Part shown: in pieces, positions 6,949 to 16,244 of the stretch | Numbering within the stretch: position 1 is the first letter of the stretch | Layout: every line of letters begins with the position of its first letter | Assembly (NCBI GenBank): GCA_963205525.1 | Contig: CAUJJP010000027.1 | Location: forward strand, 1 to 16,368 | Direction: 5' to 3' | DNA: 16,368 nucleotides | Origin: Pseudomonadota bacterium | Lineage (GTDB): Bacteria; Pseudomonadota; Gammaproteobacteria; Burkholderiales; Burkholderiaceae | Program-made: the position numbers and the translations under genes | The notes under the pieces: generated by a model | What the model was told of the DNA's origin: nothing | What the model saw: only the letters and a program-made list of their open reading frames with translations | The model's database searches: none

Positions 6949-8477
6949 GGGGCGGGCGCCGGGCTGCGGCGGTGGAAGTCGCTCACCTGCTGCAGGGCGT
7001 GCGCCGCGTGCAGCAGCCGGCCCTCGCAGAAGTAGTTGCCGATCAGCTGCAGGCCGACCGGCAGCCCTGCCGGCTGCGCGGCCGCCTGCGGCGCCGGGCT
7101 CGCGAAACCGGCCGGCACGCTCATGCAGGGCAGCCCGGCGAGACTGGCGGGCAGGGTGAAGATGTCGGCCAGGTAGGCCTTCACCGGGTCGTCGGCCTGC
7201 TCGCCCAGGCGCGGCGCGACGCTCGGCGCCACCGGCCCGGCGATCAGGTCGCAGTGCTCGAAGCAGGCCCGGAAGTCGTCGGCGATCATGCGGCGCAGCT
7301 TCTGCGCCTGCAGGTAGTAGGCGTCGTAGTAGCCGTGGCTGAGCACATAGGTGCCGATCATGACGCGGCGCTTGACCTCGGCACCGAAGCCCTCGGCGCG
7401 CGTCTTGCGGTACATGTCGGCGAGGTCGCTGTACTGGGCGGCGCGGTGGCCGAACTTGACGCCGTCGAAACGGCTCAGGTTGGAGCTCGCCTCCGCCGGG
7501 GCGATGATGTAGTAGACGGGAATGGACAGCTCGGTGCGCGGCAGGCTGACGTCGACCAGGGTCGCGCCCAGCCGGACCAGCTCGGCGAGCGCGGCGTGCA
7601 CGGTGTCGCGGACCTCGGCCGCGAGCGCGGGCGGGAAGAACTCGCGCGGCAGGCCGATGCGCAGGCCTTGCAGTGGCGCGGCCGCGCTCGCCCCCGCGTG
7701 CGGCACCAGCATCTGGGCGTGGAAGTCCTGCGGCGGGCGCTCGGCGCTGGTGGCGTCGCGCGCGTCGAAGCCGCTCATCGCCGACAGCAACAGCGCGCAG
7801 TCCTCGGCGCTGCGCGCCAGCACCCCGGCCTGGTCCAGGCTGGAGGCGAAGGCGATCATGCCGTAGCGGCTGCAGACGCCGTAGGTGGGCTTGATGCCGG
7901 TGACGCCGCTGAAGCTCGCGGGCTGACGGATCGAGCCGCCGGTGTCGGTGCCGGTGGCCGCCGGCAGCAACCGCGCCGCCACCGCCGCCGCCGAGCCGCC
8001 CGATGATCCGCCCGGCACGCGCGTGCGGTCCCAGGGGTTGAGCACCGGACCGAAGGCAGAGTTCTCGTTCGCCGAACCCATCGCGAACTCGTCGCAGTTG
8101 AGCTTGCCCAGGGTGACGGTGCCGGCCTCGGCGAGCCGGCCGATCACGGTGGCGTCGAAGGGGCTGGCGTAGCCGGCCAGCATCTTCGAGCCCGCGGTCG
8201 AGGGCAGGTCGCGGGTGACGAAGATGTCCTTGTGCGCCAGCGGAACGCCGGTCAGCGGCCCGGCCGCACCGCGCGCGCGGCAGGCGTCGGCGGCATCGGC
8301 CTGCGCCAGCGCGCCATCGGCGTCCAGCGCGAGGAAGGCGCCCAGGTCGCAGTCGGCGGCAATTCTGGCAAGCAGATGTTGCGTCAGCTCACGGCTGGAG
8401 ACGGCACCGGCGGCCATCGCGCGCGCTGCCTCGGCGACCCCGAGTTCGTGCAGCGGGGGGTTCGAGGAGGCGCTCAT
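6945..8477 (-). CDS. gatA: Asp-tRNA(Asn)/Glu-tRNA(Gln) amidotransferase subunit A
   Basis: Glutaminase subunit of the GatCAB complex, belonging to the amidase-signature family. It releases ammonia from glutamine and channels it to GatB. From the ATG at 8477 it is 510 residues. The catalytic Ser-cisSer-Lys triad is intact: K83 in LAHKDIF, S158 in [12 protein letters not shown], and S182 in [11 protein letters not shown]. The spacings (75 and 24 residues) match K79/S154/S178 of Staphylococcus GatA. Other hallmarks are [33 protein letters not shown] and [21 protein letters not shown] (shown here in part). The start is set by the ATGA overlap with gatC (8477-8474); a longer open frame upstream to 8831 is the gatC shadow. 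A run of Ala/Gln/Pro near the C-terminus ([13 protein letters not shown]) is a lineage-type insertion. Confidence 0.97.
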   Translation of the reverse strand: MSASSNPPLHELGVAEAARAMAAGAVSSRELTQHLLARIAADCDLGAFLALDADGALAQADAADACRARGAAGPLTGVPLAHKDIFVTRDLPSTAGSKMLAGYASPFDATVIGRLAEAGTVTLGKLNCDEFAMGSANENSAFGPVLNPWDRTRVPGGSSGGSAAAVAARLLPAATGTDTGGSIRQPASFSGVTGIKPTYGVCSRYGMIAFASSLDQAGVLARSAEDCALLLSAMSGFDARDATSAERPPQDFHAQMLVPHAGASAAAPLQGLRIGLPREFFPPALAAEVRDTVHAALAELVRLGATLVDVSLPRTELSIPVYYIIAPAEASSNLSRFDGVKFGHRAAQYSDLADMYRKTRAEGFGAEVKRRVMIGTYVLSHGYYDAYYLQAQKLRRMIADDFRACFEHCDLIAGPVAPSVAPRLGEQADDPVKAYLADIFTLPASLAGLPCMSVPAGFASPAPQAAAQPAGLPVGLQLIGNYFCEGRLLHAAHALQQVSDFHRRSPAPAP

Positions 8478-8773
8478 TCGATCACCTTGGGCACCAGGAA
8501 CAGGCCGTCCTCGACCGCGGGCGCACTGCGCTGGTTGGCGACGCGGTCGTCGGTCTCGCTCACCACGTCCTCGCGCAGCCGCAGGGCCACCGTCTGCAGC
8601 GCCGACAGCGGCGTGTACAGCGGCTCCACGCCGGCGGTGTCGACCGCGCTCATGCGCTCGACGATGGCGAAGAAGGCGTTCAGCTGGGCCTGCATCCCGG
8701 CCTGTTCGGCGGGGGAGAGATCGAGCCGCGCCAGGCTGGCGATGCGGCTCACGTCCGCAGCGGTGAGGGCCAT
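8474..8773 (-). CDS. gatC: Asp-tRNA(Asn)/Glu-tRNA(Gln) amidotransferase subunit C
   Basis: Small subunit that wraps between GatA and GatB and stabilises the amidotransferase. The product from the ATG at 8773 is 99 residues, the normal size for the family. It starts [20 protein letters not shown], the typical GatC N-terminal helix, and continues with [23 protein letters not shown] and ends in [16 protein letters not shown] [12 protein letters not shown]. The frame can be extended to 8851, but the extra 26 residues have no family similarity that I can see and would run into the divergent promoter region. A weak AGG lies 7 nt upstream of the start. It is the first gene of the gat operon and divergent from mreB. 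Confidence 0.95.
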   Translation of the reverse strand: MALTAADVSRIASLARLDLSPAEQAGMQAQLNAFFAIVERMSAVDTAGVEPLYTPLSALQTVALRLREDVVSETDDRVANQRSAPAVEDGLFLVPKVIE

Positions 8774-8850
8774 GATGGAGCCTGTCGGGAAACGGGGTTC
8801 GGCAGCCTGCACAGCCGCCAGATGCGCGCAAAGCAGGCCATTGGCGGGCA

Positions 8851-8880
8851 TTTTGCAGGGGCGATACGGTATTATCTCCG
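8851..8880. promoter_or_regulatory. Candidate promoter core in the gatC/mreB divergent region
   Basis: The 241-bp region between the gatC and mreB starts (8774-9014) contains a single clearly AT-richer patch. TATTAT at 8870-8875 differs from the sigma-70 -10 consensus at one base. Read on the minus strand the overlapping GATAAT (8876-8871) also differs at one base, so it could serve gatC too. I find no good -35 hexamer at 16-18 bp in either direction (plus-strand candidates are GGCATT or GCATTT), so the call is weak. If TATTAT is used, mreB would have a leader of roughly 130 nt. Confidence 0.35.
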
Positions 8881-8930
8881 GTTACTCGATGGCCCCGGCC
8901 GTGCCCCGCGAAGCCGTTTTCGCGCGCTAG

Positions 8931-10058
<1,128 letters not shown>

Positions 10059-10071
10059 GAGGCGGCGCGCC

Positions 10072-11028
10072 GTGCCCCTGGGCACCCTGGACCGCACGCC
10101 GCCACCCTTCTTCCGCCAGGGCCCGTCGGCGGTCACCAAGCTTGCCGTGTGCACCGCGCTGGCGCTGTTCCTGATGGTCGCCGACGCACGCTTTGCCGTC
10201 GTCGCGCCACTGCGCAGCGCGATCGCCACCGCGCTCGCCCCCGTGCAGCGGGCGCTGATGGTGCCGCTGGAGCTGCTGCGCGGCGGCAGCGGCTACCTGC
10301 AAGGCTTGCAGCAGGCGCAGAGCGACGCCGCACAGGCGCGCGCGGCGCAGGCGCTGCTGGCGCAGCGCGCGGCGCAGGCCGAGGTGCTGGCGCGCGAGAA
10401 CGAGTCGCTGCGCGCCCTGCTGGGCCTGGCGCCGGCACGCAGCGCGGCGCAGCACGCGGCCGAGGTGCTGCTCGAAGCCGCCGACCCCTACAGCCGCAAG
10501 CTCGTCATCGACCGCGGTCTGGCGCAGGGCATCAAGCTGGCGTCGCCGGTGATCGTTCCCGCCGGCGTCCTGGGCCAGGTCACGCGCGTGTATCCGCTGA
10601 GCGCCGAGGTCACCCTGCTGTCCGACCGCGACGCCGCGATCCCGGTGCTGAACCTGCGCACCGGCCAGCGAGCGGCGGCCTTCGGCGGCGTGCGCGCGGC
10701 CGAAGGCGCGACCATGGAGCTGCGCTTCGTGGCCGCCAACGTCGACATCGCGGTCGGCGACACCTACCAGACCAGCGGCCTGGACGGCATCTACCCGCCG
10801 GGGCTGCCGGTGGCGGTGGTGCGCCAGGTGGAGCGCCGCGCCGAGGGCGGCTTCGCGCGCGTGCTGCTGGCGCCTGCCGCCCCCGGCGACGGCGTGCGCC
10901 AGGTGCTGGTGCTGGACCCGCTGCAGCCGCAGCTGCCGGCCTCGGCGGCACCCGGCATGCCGTCATCGGCGGCCTCGGCGGCCTCGGCGGCCTCGGCAAA
11001 AGCAGCCGCTTCCGGAGCGCGCCCATGA
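10072..11028 (+). CDS. mreC: Rod shape-determining protein MreC
   Basis: Inner-membrane protein with a periplasmic domain; it links MreB and MreD to PBP2 and activates PBP2-RodA. 318 residues from a GTG at 10072, with AAGAGG (10057-10062, overlapping the mreB stop) 9 nt upstream. The N-terminus has the Burkholderiales-type FFRQGPSA, then one transmembrane helix (about 22-40, KLAVCTALALFLMVADARF), a coiled coil rich in Ala/Gln (about 75-118), and the two-lobed beta domain (about 125-285, with DPYSRKLVIDRGLAQGIK and LDGIYPPGLPVAVV). The C-terminal tail is low complexity, Ala/Ser-rich, and encoded in part by a 9-bp tandem repeat. The stop overlaps the mreD start as ATGA. Confidence 0.96.
   Translation: MPLGTLDRTPPPFFRQGPSAVTKLAVCTALALFLMVADARFAVVAPLRSAIATALAPVQRALMVPLELLRGGSGYLQGLQQAQSDAAQARAAQALLAQRAAQAEVLARENESLRALLGLAPARSAAQHAAEVLLEAADPYSRKLVIDRGLAQGIKLASPVIVPAGVLGQVTRVYPLSAEVTLLSDRDAAIPVLNLRTGQRAAAFGGVRAAEGATMELRFVAANVDIAVGDTYQTSGLDGIYPPGLPVAVVRQVERRAEGGFARVLLAPAAPGDGVRQVLVLDPLQPQLPASAAPGMPSSAASAASAASAKAAASGARP
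10966..10997 (+). repeat. 9-bp in-frame tandem repeat at the 3' end of mreC
   Basis: TCGGCGGCC is repeated three times without change (10966-10992), followed by a partial TCGGC. It encodes a Ser-Ala-Ala series in the MreC C-terminal tail. Because the unit is a multiple of three, copy-number changes would lengthen or shorten the tail without a frameshift. Confidence 0.9.
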
Positions 11029-11543
11029 TCATGCGCCGCGGCGAGGCCTTGCTGCTGCCGGCACGGCCCTGGTTCATCGCCCTGTCGCTGCTGCTGGCGC
11101 TGCTGGCCAGCCTGCTGCCGCTGGGCCGCACGCCCTGGATGCCGGACTGGCTGGCGCTGGTGCTGGTGTTCTGGTCGGTGCACCAGCCGCGCCGGGTCGG
11201 CGTCTTCACCGCCTTCGTGCTCGGCCTCGTGATGGACGTGCAGCAGGCGGCGCTGCTCGGCCAGCACGCACTGGCCTACGCGCTGCTGTCCTTCGGCGCG
11301 GTGGCGCTGCACCGGCGCCTGCGCTGGTTCGAGCTGCCGGGCCAGGTGCTGCACGTGCTGCCGCTGTTCCTGCTCGGCCAGCTCGTCATGCTGCTGGTCG
11401 GGCTCGCGGCGGGCGGCCTGTTCCCGGGCTGGACCCTGTGGCTGGCGCCGCTGGCGCAGACCCTGCTGTGGCCGCTGGCGACGCTGACGCTGCTGGCACC
11501 GCAGCGCCGCGCGCCCGATCCGGACCAGAATCGCCCCCTGTGA
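11025..11543 (+). CDS. mreD: Rod shape-determining protein MreD
   Basis: Small integral inner-membrane member of the elongasome that bridges MreC and the MreB/RodA machinery. 172 residues from the ATG at 11025, which overlaps the mreC stop (ATGA, 11025-11028). GGAG lies 8 nt upstream; a second ATG two codons later (11031) is possible. It is hydrophobic, with about five predicted membrane segments (roughly 17-35, 40-53, 57-75, 80-93 and 105-155 containing two), plus MreD landmarks: the TPWMPDWLALVLVFW segment and FVLGLVMDVQQAALLGQHAL. The C-terminal tail is short and polar (APQRRAPDPDQNRPL). The stop TGA shares its last base with the mrdA start (TGATG). Confidence 0.94.
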   Translation: MIMRRGEALLLPARPWFIALSLLLALLASLLPLGRTPWMPDWLALVLVFWSVHQPRRVGVFTAFVLGLVMDVQQAALLGQHALAYALLSFGAVALHRRLRWFELPGQVLHVLPLFLLGQLVMLLVGLAAGGLFPGWTLWLAPLAQTLLWPLATLTLLAPQRRAPDPDQNRPL

Positions 11544-13546
11544 TGGCCGCCTTCGCACGCGCCCCGGCACTGAAGGACGTCGGCAGCGAGCTCGACCGCT
11601 TCCGCGACCGCCTGCTCGCCGCCGCCCTGCTGGTGCTGGTGTGCTTTGCGCTCGTGGTGGCGCGCCTGGTCTGGCTGCAGGTCATCCGCCACGACGAGCT
11701 GGCGACGCAGGCGGAGGCGAACCGGATCGCGGTGCTGCCGGTGGTGCCCAACCGTGGCCTGATCGTCGACCGCAACGGCGTCGTGCTGGCGAACAACTAC
11801 TCGGCCTACACGCTGGAGATCACGCCGTCCAAGGTCGGCGACGACGCGGCGCTGCAGGCGCTGATCGACGAGCTGGCGCAGGTGCTGCCGATCGACGCCG
11901 CCGACCGCAGGCGCTTTCGCCGCCTGCTGGAGGACGGCAAGCGCTTCGAGTCCATCCCGCTGCGCAGCCGGCTCAGCGACGAGGAGGTGGCGCGCTTCAT
12001 GGCGCAGCGCTTCCGCTTCCCCGGGGTGGACGTGAACGCGCGCCTGTTCCGCCACTACCCGCTGGGCGAGACGGCGAGCCACCTGCTGGGCTACATCGGC
12101 CGCATCAATGCCGCGGAGAAGCAGCGCATCGAGGACTGGCCCGACGCCCAGCAGGCCAACTACCGCGGCACCGGGGTGATCGGCAAGCTCGGCCTGGAAC
12201 AGCACTACGAGGACCGGCTGCACGGCACGACCGGCTTCGAGGAGGTCGAGCAGACCGCCGGCGGGCGCGCCGTGCGCCGCCTCAAGAGCCACCCGCCGAC
12301 CCCCGGCGACAAGCTGGTGCTGGCGGTGGACATCCGGCTGCAGGCGCTGGTGGAGGAGTTGTTCGGCCAGCGCCGCGGCGCCCTGGTGGCGATCGATCCG
12401 CGCAACGGCGAGGTGCTGGCGCTGGTGAGCAAGCCCACCTTCGACCCCAACCTGTTCGTCGACGGCATAGACCGCGAGAGCTGGAAGGCGCTCAACGAGA
12501 GCCTGGACAAGCCGCTGCTCAACCGCGCGCTGCGCGGCACCTACCCGCCGGGTTCGACCTTCAAGCCCTTCATGGCGATCGCGGCGCTGAACTCCGGCAA
12601 GCGGCGCGCCGACACCGTGATCAACGACGGCGGCAGCTTCGTGTTCGGCGGCCACGTCTTCCGCAGCCACGGCGACCACGGGCTGGGCGCGGTGGACATG
12701 CGACGCTCGATCGTCAAGTCGAGCAACGTCTACTACTACTCGCTGGCCAGCGAGATGGGGGTGGACCTGATGCACGAGCAGCTCGCCCCCTTCGGCTTCG
12801 GCCAGCGCACCGGCATCGACCTCGAAGGCGAGCTCACCGGCGTGCTGCCCTCCACGGCCTGGAAGCGCCAGGCCTACAAGCGGCCCGAGCAGCAGCGCTG
12901 GTACGCCGGCGAGACGATCTCGCTGGGCATAGGCCAGGGCTACAACCACTTCACCATGCTGCAGCTGGCGAACGCCACCGCCACCCTGGCCAGCGGCGGC
13001 CAGCGCCACCGCCCGCACCTGGTGCGCGAGGTCGAGGACGCGGTGAGCGGCGCCCGCCAGCCCGCCGTCGACGCGGCGCTGCCGGCCCTGGCCCTGCAGC
13101 CCGAGCACGTGCGCCTGGTGCTCGACGCCCTGCAGGGGGTGACGGTGGAAGGCACCTCGGCGCGCGTGTTCGCCGGCGCGCCCTACCGCAGCGGCGGCAA
13201 GACCGGCACCGCGCAGGCGGTGTCGATGCGCCAGAACGAGAAGTACGACGCGCGCAAGCTCGCCGAGTACCAGCGCGACCACTCGCTGTACATCGCGGTG
13301 GCGCCGATCGAGGCGCCGACGGTGGCGCTGGCGGTGATCGTGGAGAACGCCGGCTTCGGCGCCGCCGCCGCGGCACCGATCGCACGCCGCGCGCTGGACT
13401 ACCTGCTCAGCGGCGTGGTGCCCAGCGTGGAGGACATCGCCGCCGTGCAGCGCGGCGAGGCCGGCGCGCCCATGGGCACGCCGCGTCCGGCGTCCGAGTA
13501 CCCGCTGCCCGGCGTCGCCGACGCGCCGCCCGAGGCCGCGCCCTGA
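11543..13546 (+). CDS. mrdA: Peptidoglycan DD-transpeptidase PBP2 (MrdA)
   Basis: Class B penicillin-binding protein that cross-links side-wall peptidoglycan together with RodA. 667 residues from ATG 11543, in a TGATG overlap with mreD. One N-terminal membrane helix (about 24-46), then the pedestal domain with NRGLIVDRNGVVLANN and GVIGKLGLEQHYEDRL, and a C-terminal transpeptidase domain. Active-site motifs are intact: STFK at 338-341 (S338 is the acyl nucleophile), SSN at 393-395, and KTGTAQ from K553. IGQGYNHFTMLQLA is the usual segment before the last motif. A Pro/Ala-rich tail of about 45 residues follows the final domain helix, with no motif I recognise. The rodA start follows 16 bp after the stop. 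Confidence 0.97.
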   Translation: MAAFARAPALKDVGSELDRFRDRLLAAALLVLVCFALVVARLVWLQVIRHDELATQAEANRIAVLPVVPNRGLIVDRNGVVLANNYSAYTLEITPSKVGDDAALQALIDELAQVLPIDAADRRRFRRLLEDGKRFESIPLRSRLSDEEVARFMAQRFRFPGVDVNARLFRHYPLGETASHLLGYIGRINAAEKQRIEDWPDAQQANYRGTGVIGKLGLEQHYEDRLHGTTGFEEVEQTAGGRAVRRLKSHPPTPGDKLVLAVDIRLQALVEELFGQRRGALVAIDPRNGEVLALVSKPTFDPNLFVDGIDRESWKALNESLDKPLLNRALRGTYPPGSTFKPFMAIAALNSGKRRADTVINDGGSFVFGGHVFRSHGDHGLGAVDMRRSIVKSSNVYYYSLASEMGVDLMHEQLAPFGFGQRTGIDLEGELTGVLPSTAWKRQAYKRPEQQRWYAGETISLGIGQGYNHFTMLQLANATATLASGGQRHRPHLVREVEDAVSGARQPAVDAALPALALQPEHVRLVLDALQGVTVEGTSARVFAGAPYRSGGKTGTAQAVSMRQNEKYDARKLAEYQRDHSLYIAVAPIEAPTVALAVIVENAGFGAAAAAPIARRALDYLLSGVVPSVEDIAAVQRGEAGAPMGTPRPASEYPLPGVADAPPEAAP

Positions 13547-13562
13547 ACGCCGCCACCTGGCC

Positions 13563-14723
13563 ATGATGAACACCGTCTTCGAGCGCCCGCCGCTGGCAGC
13601 GCGGCTGCTGCGCGTGTTCCAGGGCTTCGACGGGCCGCTCATGCTGGCCATCGCGTGGCTGGGCGCGCTCGGGCTGGTGGTGATGTACTCGGCCGGTTTC
13701 GACCACGGCACGCGCTTCGTCGACCACGCACGCAACTTCGCGCTCGCGCTGGCGGTGATGTTCCTCGTCGCCCAGGCCTCGCCGCAGCGTCTGATGCGGA
13801 TCGCGCTGCCGATGTACGCGCTCGGCGTGGCGCTGCTGCTGGCGGTGGCGCTGTTCGGCGTCACCAAGAAGGGCGCCACGCGCTGGCTGGACCTGGGGCT
13901 GGTCGTGATCCAGCCCTCGGAGATGATGAAGATCGCGATGCCGCTCATGCTGGCGGGGTGGTTCCAGAAGCGCGAGGGCCAGCTGCGGGTGGCGGACTTC
14001 GCGCTCGCGGCACTCATCCTCGGCCTGCCGGTGGCGCTGATCGCCAAGCAGCCCGACCTCGGCACCGCGCTGCTGGTGGCGGCGGCGGGCGTGTTCGTGA
14101 TCTTCTTCGCCGGCCTGTCCTGGCGCCTGATCGTGCCCGCGCTGGCGGCCGCGGTGCTCGGCGCCGCCGCCATCGTCGTCTGGGGCGACACGATCTGCCA
14201 GGACGGCGTGGCCTGGCCGGGCCTGCGCGACTACCAGAAGACCCGTGTCTGCACGCTGCTGGACCCGACGCGCGACCCGCTCGGCGAGGGCTTCCACATC
14301 CTGCAGGGGCAGATCGCGATCGGGTCGGGCGGCATCACCGGCAAGGGCTTCATGCAGGGCACGCAGACGCACCTGGAGTTCATTCCCGAGCGCACCACCG
14401 ACTTCGTGTTCGCCGCCCTGTCCGAGGAATTCGGCCTCGCGGGGGTGCTGGCGCTGGTGCTCGGCTACCTCTTCCTGATCGGGCGCGGGCTGTGGATCGC
14501 GGGCGTCGGGCCGACCCTGTTCGCGCGCCTGCTGGCGGGCGCGATCACGCTCAGCCTGTTCACCTACGCCTTCGTCAACATGGGCATGGTCAGCGGCATC
14601 CTGCCGGTGGTGGGCGTGCCGCTGCCCTTCATCAGCTACGGCGGCACCGCGATGGTGACGCTGGGGCTGGGGCTGGGCATCCTGATGTCGGTCGCGCGCG
14701 CGCGCCGCCTCATGCCTTCCTGA
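13563..14723 (+). CDS. rodA: Peptidoglycan glycosyltransferase RodA (SEDS family)
   Basis: Polymerises lipid II into glycan strands and works with PBP2; integral inner-membrane SEDS protein. 386 residues, with about ten membrane segments. SEDS hallmarks: GATRWLDLGLVVIQPSEMMK, KQPDLGTALLV, DPLGEGFHILQGQIAIGSGG, FIPERTTDFVFAALSEEFG (with the conserved acidic residues) and the C-terminal GILPVVGVPLPFISYGGTAM. Compared with E. coli RodA there is a longer periplasmic loop before the DYQKTRV motif, carrying C212 and C230. The ATG at 13563 (second ATG at 13566) has no clear Shine-Dalgarno sequence in the 16-bp gap after mrdA, so translation may depend on coupling. Its 3' end overlaps the convergent kinase gene by 14 bp. 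Confidence 0.97.
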   Translation: MMNTVFERPPLAARLLRVFQGFDGPLMLAIAWLGALGLVVMYSAGFDHGTRFVDHARNFALALAVMFLVAQASPQRLMRIALPMYALGVALLLAVALFGVTKKGATRWLDLGLVVIQPSEMMKIAMPLMLAGWFQKREGQLRVADFALAALILGLPVALIAKQPDLGTALLVAAAGVFVIFFAGLSWRLIVPALAAAVLGAAAIVVWGDTICQDGVAWPGLRDYQKTRVCTLLDPTRDPLGEGFHILQGQIAIGSGGITGKGFMQGTQTHLEFIPERTTDFVFAALSEEFGLAGVLALVLGYLFLIGRGLWIAGVGPTLFARLLAGAITLSLFTYAFVNMGMVSGILPVVGVPLPFISYGGTAMVTLGLGLGILMSVARARRLMPS

Positions 14724-16206
14724 GCGGGGACCCCGGCGTCGCCGGCGCCGGCCGCCCCGGCCAGCGGATCGTGAAGCGCGCGCCCGGCGTGCGCCCGGGC
14801 GGCGGGTCGGCGTGGGTGTCCTCCAGCAGCACCTGCGCGCCGTGCTGCTGCGCGATGCGCTGCACGATGGACAGGCCCAGCCCGCTGCCCTCGACCCCCG
14901 TGCCCAGCACGCGGTAGAAGGCCCGGAACACCTCCTCGCGCTGCGCCGCCGGGATGCCGGGGCCGTCGTCCTCCACCTGCAGCAGCAGCGCACCGCCGTC
15001 AACCGTGTCGAGCGCCACCCGCGCCGTCACCACGCCGCCCGGCGGCGTGTAGTGCAAGGCGTTGTCGACCAGGTTGCGCACCATCTCGGCCAGCAGCACC
15101 GGGTGGCCGTGCAGCATCGCGCTGCCGGCCTGCGGCGGGCCTTCGTAGCCGAGGTCGATGCGCCGCTCCAGCGCCTGCGGCACGAGCTCGCGCACCACCT
15201 CGGCGGTGGTCGCCGCCAGGTCCACCGGCTGCCAGCCCTGCCCCGGCCCTTCGGCGCGCGCCAGCGCCAGCAGCTGGTTCACCGTGTGCGCGGCGCGCTC
15301 GCTGGACAACGCGATCTGCTGCAGCGTGTGCTTCATGGTCTGCGCATCGCCCTCGCCGCGGTCGAGCTGGCGCTCGCCCAGCTCGGCCTGCATGCGCAGG
15401 CCCGCGAGCGGGGTCTTGAGCTGGTGCGCGGCGTCGGCCAAAAAGCGCTTCTGGCGCCCCATGGACTCGTCCAGCCGACGCAGCAGCTCGTTGATCGCGC
15501 GCACCAGCGGCACCACTTCGTCGGGCACGTCGCGCTCGGCGATCGGGCTCAGGTCGGTGCTCTCGCGCAGCCGGATGCGCCGCTGCAGCTCCGACAGCGG
15601 CCGGATGCCGCGCGAGAGCGCGAACCACACCAGCACGACCGCGATCGGCAGGATGACGAACTGCGGCAGGATCACGCCCTTGACGATCTCGGTGGCGAGC
15701 TGCGAACGCTTGTCCAGCGTGGAGGCCACCTGCACCAGCGCGGTGTGGCGCGGCTCGCCGTGCGGTCCGGGCAGCCACAGATAGGCCACGCGCACGGGTT
15801 CGCTCTTCACCGCGGCGTCGCGGTAGCGCAGCGCGGTGTCGGGAACGATGCTCTCGTCGGGCACCGGCAGGTCGGGGTCGCCGACCAGGATCTCGCCGCG
15901 CAGGCCCAGCACCTGGTAGTAGATGGTGTCGACGTCGTCACGGCGCAGGATGGCCGCCGCCGCCTCCGGCAGCTGGATCGACACCTGTGGCGGCGCGCCG
16001 GGCGCGGCCGGCGCCTGCACCTGCACCTGGCGCGCCAGCGACTGCGCCAGCTCCGCGAGGTCGCGGTCGTAGGGCACGTTGGCGATGCCCTGAGCCACCG
16101 CATAGGTCAGGCCCACGCTCATCGGCCACAGCAGCAGCAGCGGCGCGAGCATCCAGTCCAGGATCTCGCCGAACAGCGAGCGCTGCTCGGGCGGGCGGGA
16201 GGACAT
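14710..16206 (-). CDS. Sensor histidine kinase, TctE-like with 2CSK_N-type sensor region
   Basis: Membrane sensor kinase of a two-component system. From ATG 16206 it has 498 residues; a GTG two codons upstream (16212) is an alternative. TM1 (about 19-39, APLLLLWPMSV) is followed by a periplasmic region (40-177) containing the YDRDLAELAQSLARQV pattern typical of 2CSK_N kinases, then TM2 (about 178-198) and HAMP (199-250). The H-box RFLADAAHQLKTPLAGL carries phospho-acceptor H261. The ATPase domain has an N-box NLVDNALHYTPPGG (N378, N382), G1 DDGPGIP (D414) and G2 GSGLGLSIV (440-448). All catalytic motifs are intact. A response-regulator gene lies directly upstream on the same strand. The ligand is unknown: TctE relatives often respond to carboxylates, but nothing here proves that. 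It ends within the end of rodA. Confidence 0.93.
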   Translation of the reverse strand: MSSRPPEQRSLFGEILDWMLAPLLLLWPMSVGLTYAVAQGIANVPYDRDLAELAQSLARQVQVQAPAAPGAPPQVSIQLPEAAAAILRRDDVDTIYYQVLGLRGEILVGDPDLPVPDESIVPDTALRYRDAAVKSEPVRVAYLWLPGPHGEPRHTALVQVASTLDKRSQLATEIVKGVILPQFVILPIAVVLVWFALSRGIRPLSELQRRIRLRESTDLSPIAERDVPDEVVPLVRAINELLRRLDESMGRQKRFLADAAHQLKTPLAGLRMQAELGERQLDRGEGDAQTMKHTLQQIALSSERAAHTVNQLLALARAEGPGQGWQPVDLAATTAEVVRELVPQALERRIDLGYEGPPQAGSAMLHGHPVLLAEMVRNLVDNALHYTPPGGVVTARVALDTVDGGALLLQVEDDGPGIPAAQREEVFRAFYRVLGTGVEGSGLGLSIVQRIAQQHGAQVLLEDTHADPPPGRTPGARFTIRWPGRPAPATPGSPLRKA

Positions 16207-16215
16207 GCGCACGGT

Positions 16216-16242
16216 GCGATGAGCCGCGATGAGCTGCGCGGC

Positions 16243-16244
<2 letters not shown>
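16216..16244. repeat. Direct repeat and small hairpin between the response regulator and kinase genes
   Basis: Two 10-bp units, GCGATGAGCC (16216-16225) and GCGATGAGCT (16226-16235), lie in tandem, differing only in the last base. They overlap an inverted repeat, GAGCCGC (16221-16227) with GCGGCTC (16238-16244), a 7-bp stem with a 10-nt loop. The hairpin includes two bases of the response-regulator stop codon and precedes the kinase start, which has no evident Shine-Dalgarno sequence. It may moderate kinase translation; this is inference. Confidence 0.45.

Noticed and set aside
5776..8006. Long plus-strand open frames (5776-7035 and 6972-8006) opposite gatB and gatA
   Set aside because: Same antisense codon-bias effect; the gat genes on the other strand are complete and carry all signatures.
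8478..8831. N-terminal extension of gatA to 8831
   Set aside because: It covers gatC in another frame; GatA similarity and the ATGA overlap both place the start at 8477.
11276..14191. 971-codon minus-strand open frame over mreD, mrdA and rodA
   Set aside because: Antisense shadow of well-supported genes with intact catalytic motifs; composition is His/Arg/Gln/Val-rich without any recognisable motif.
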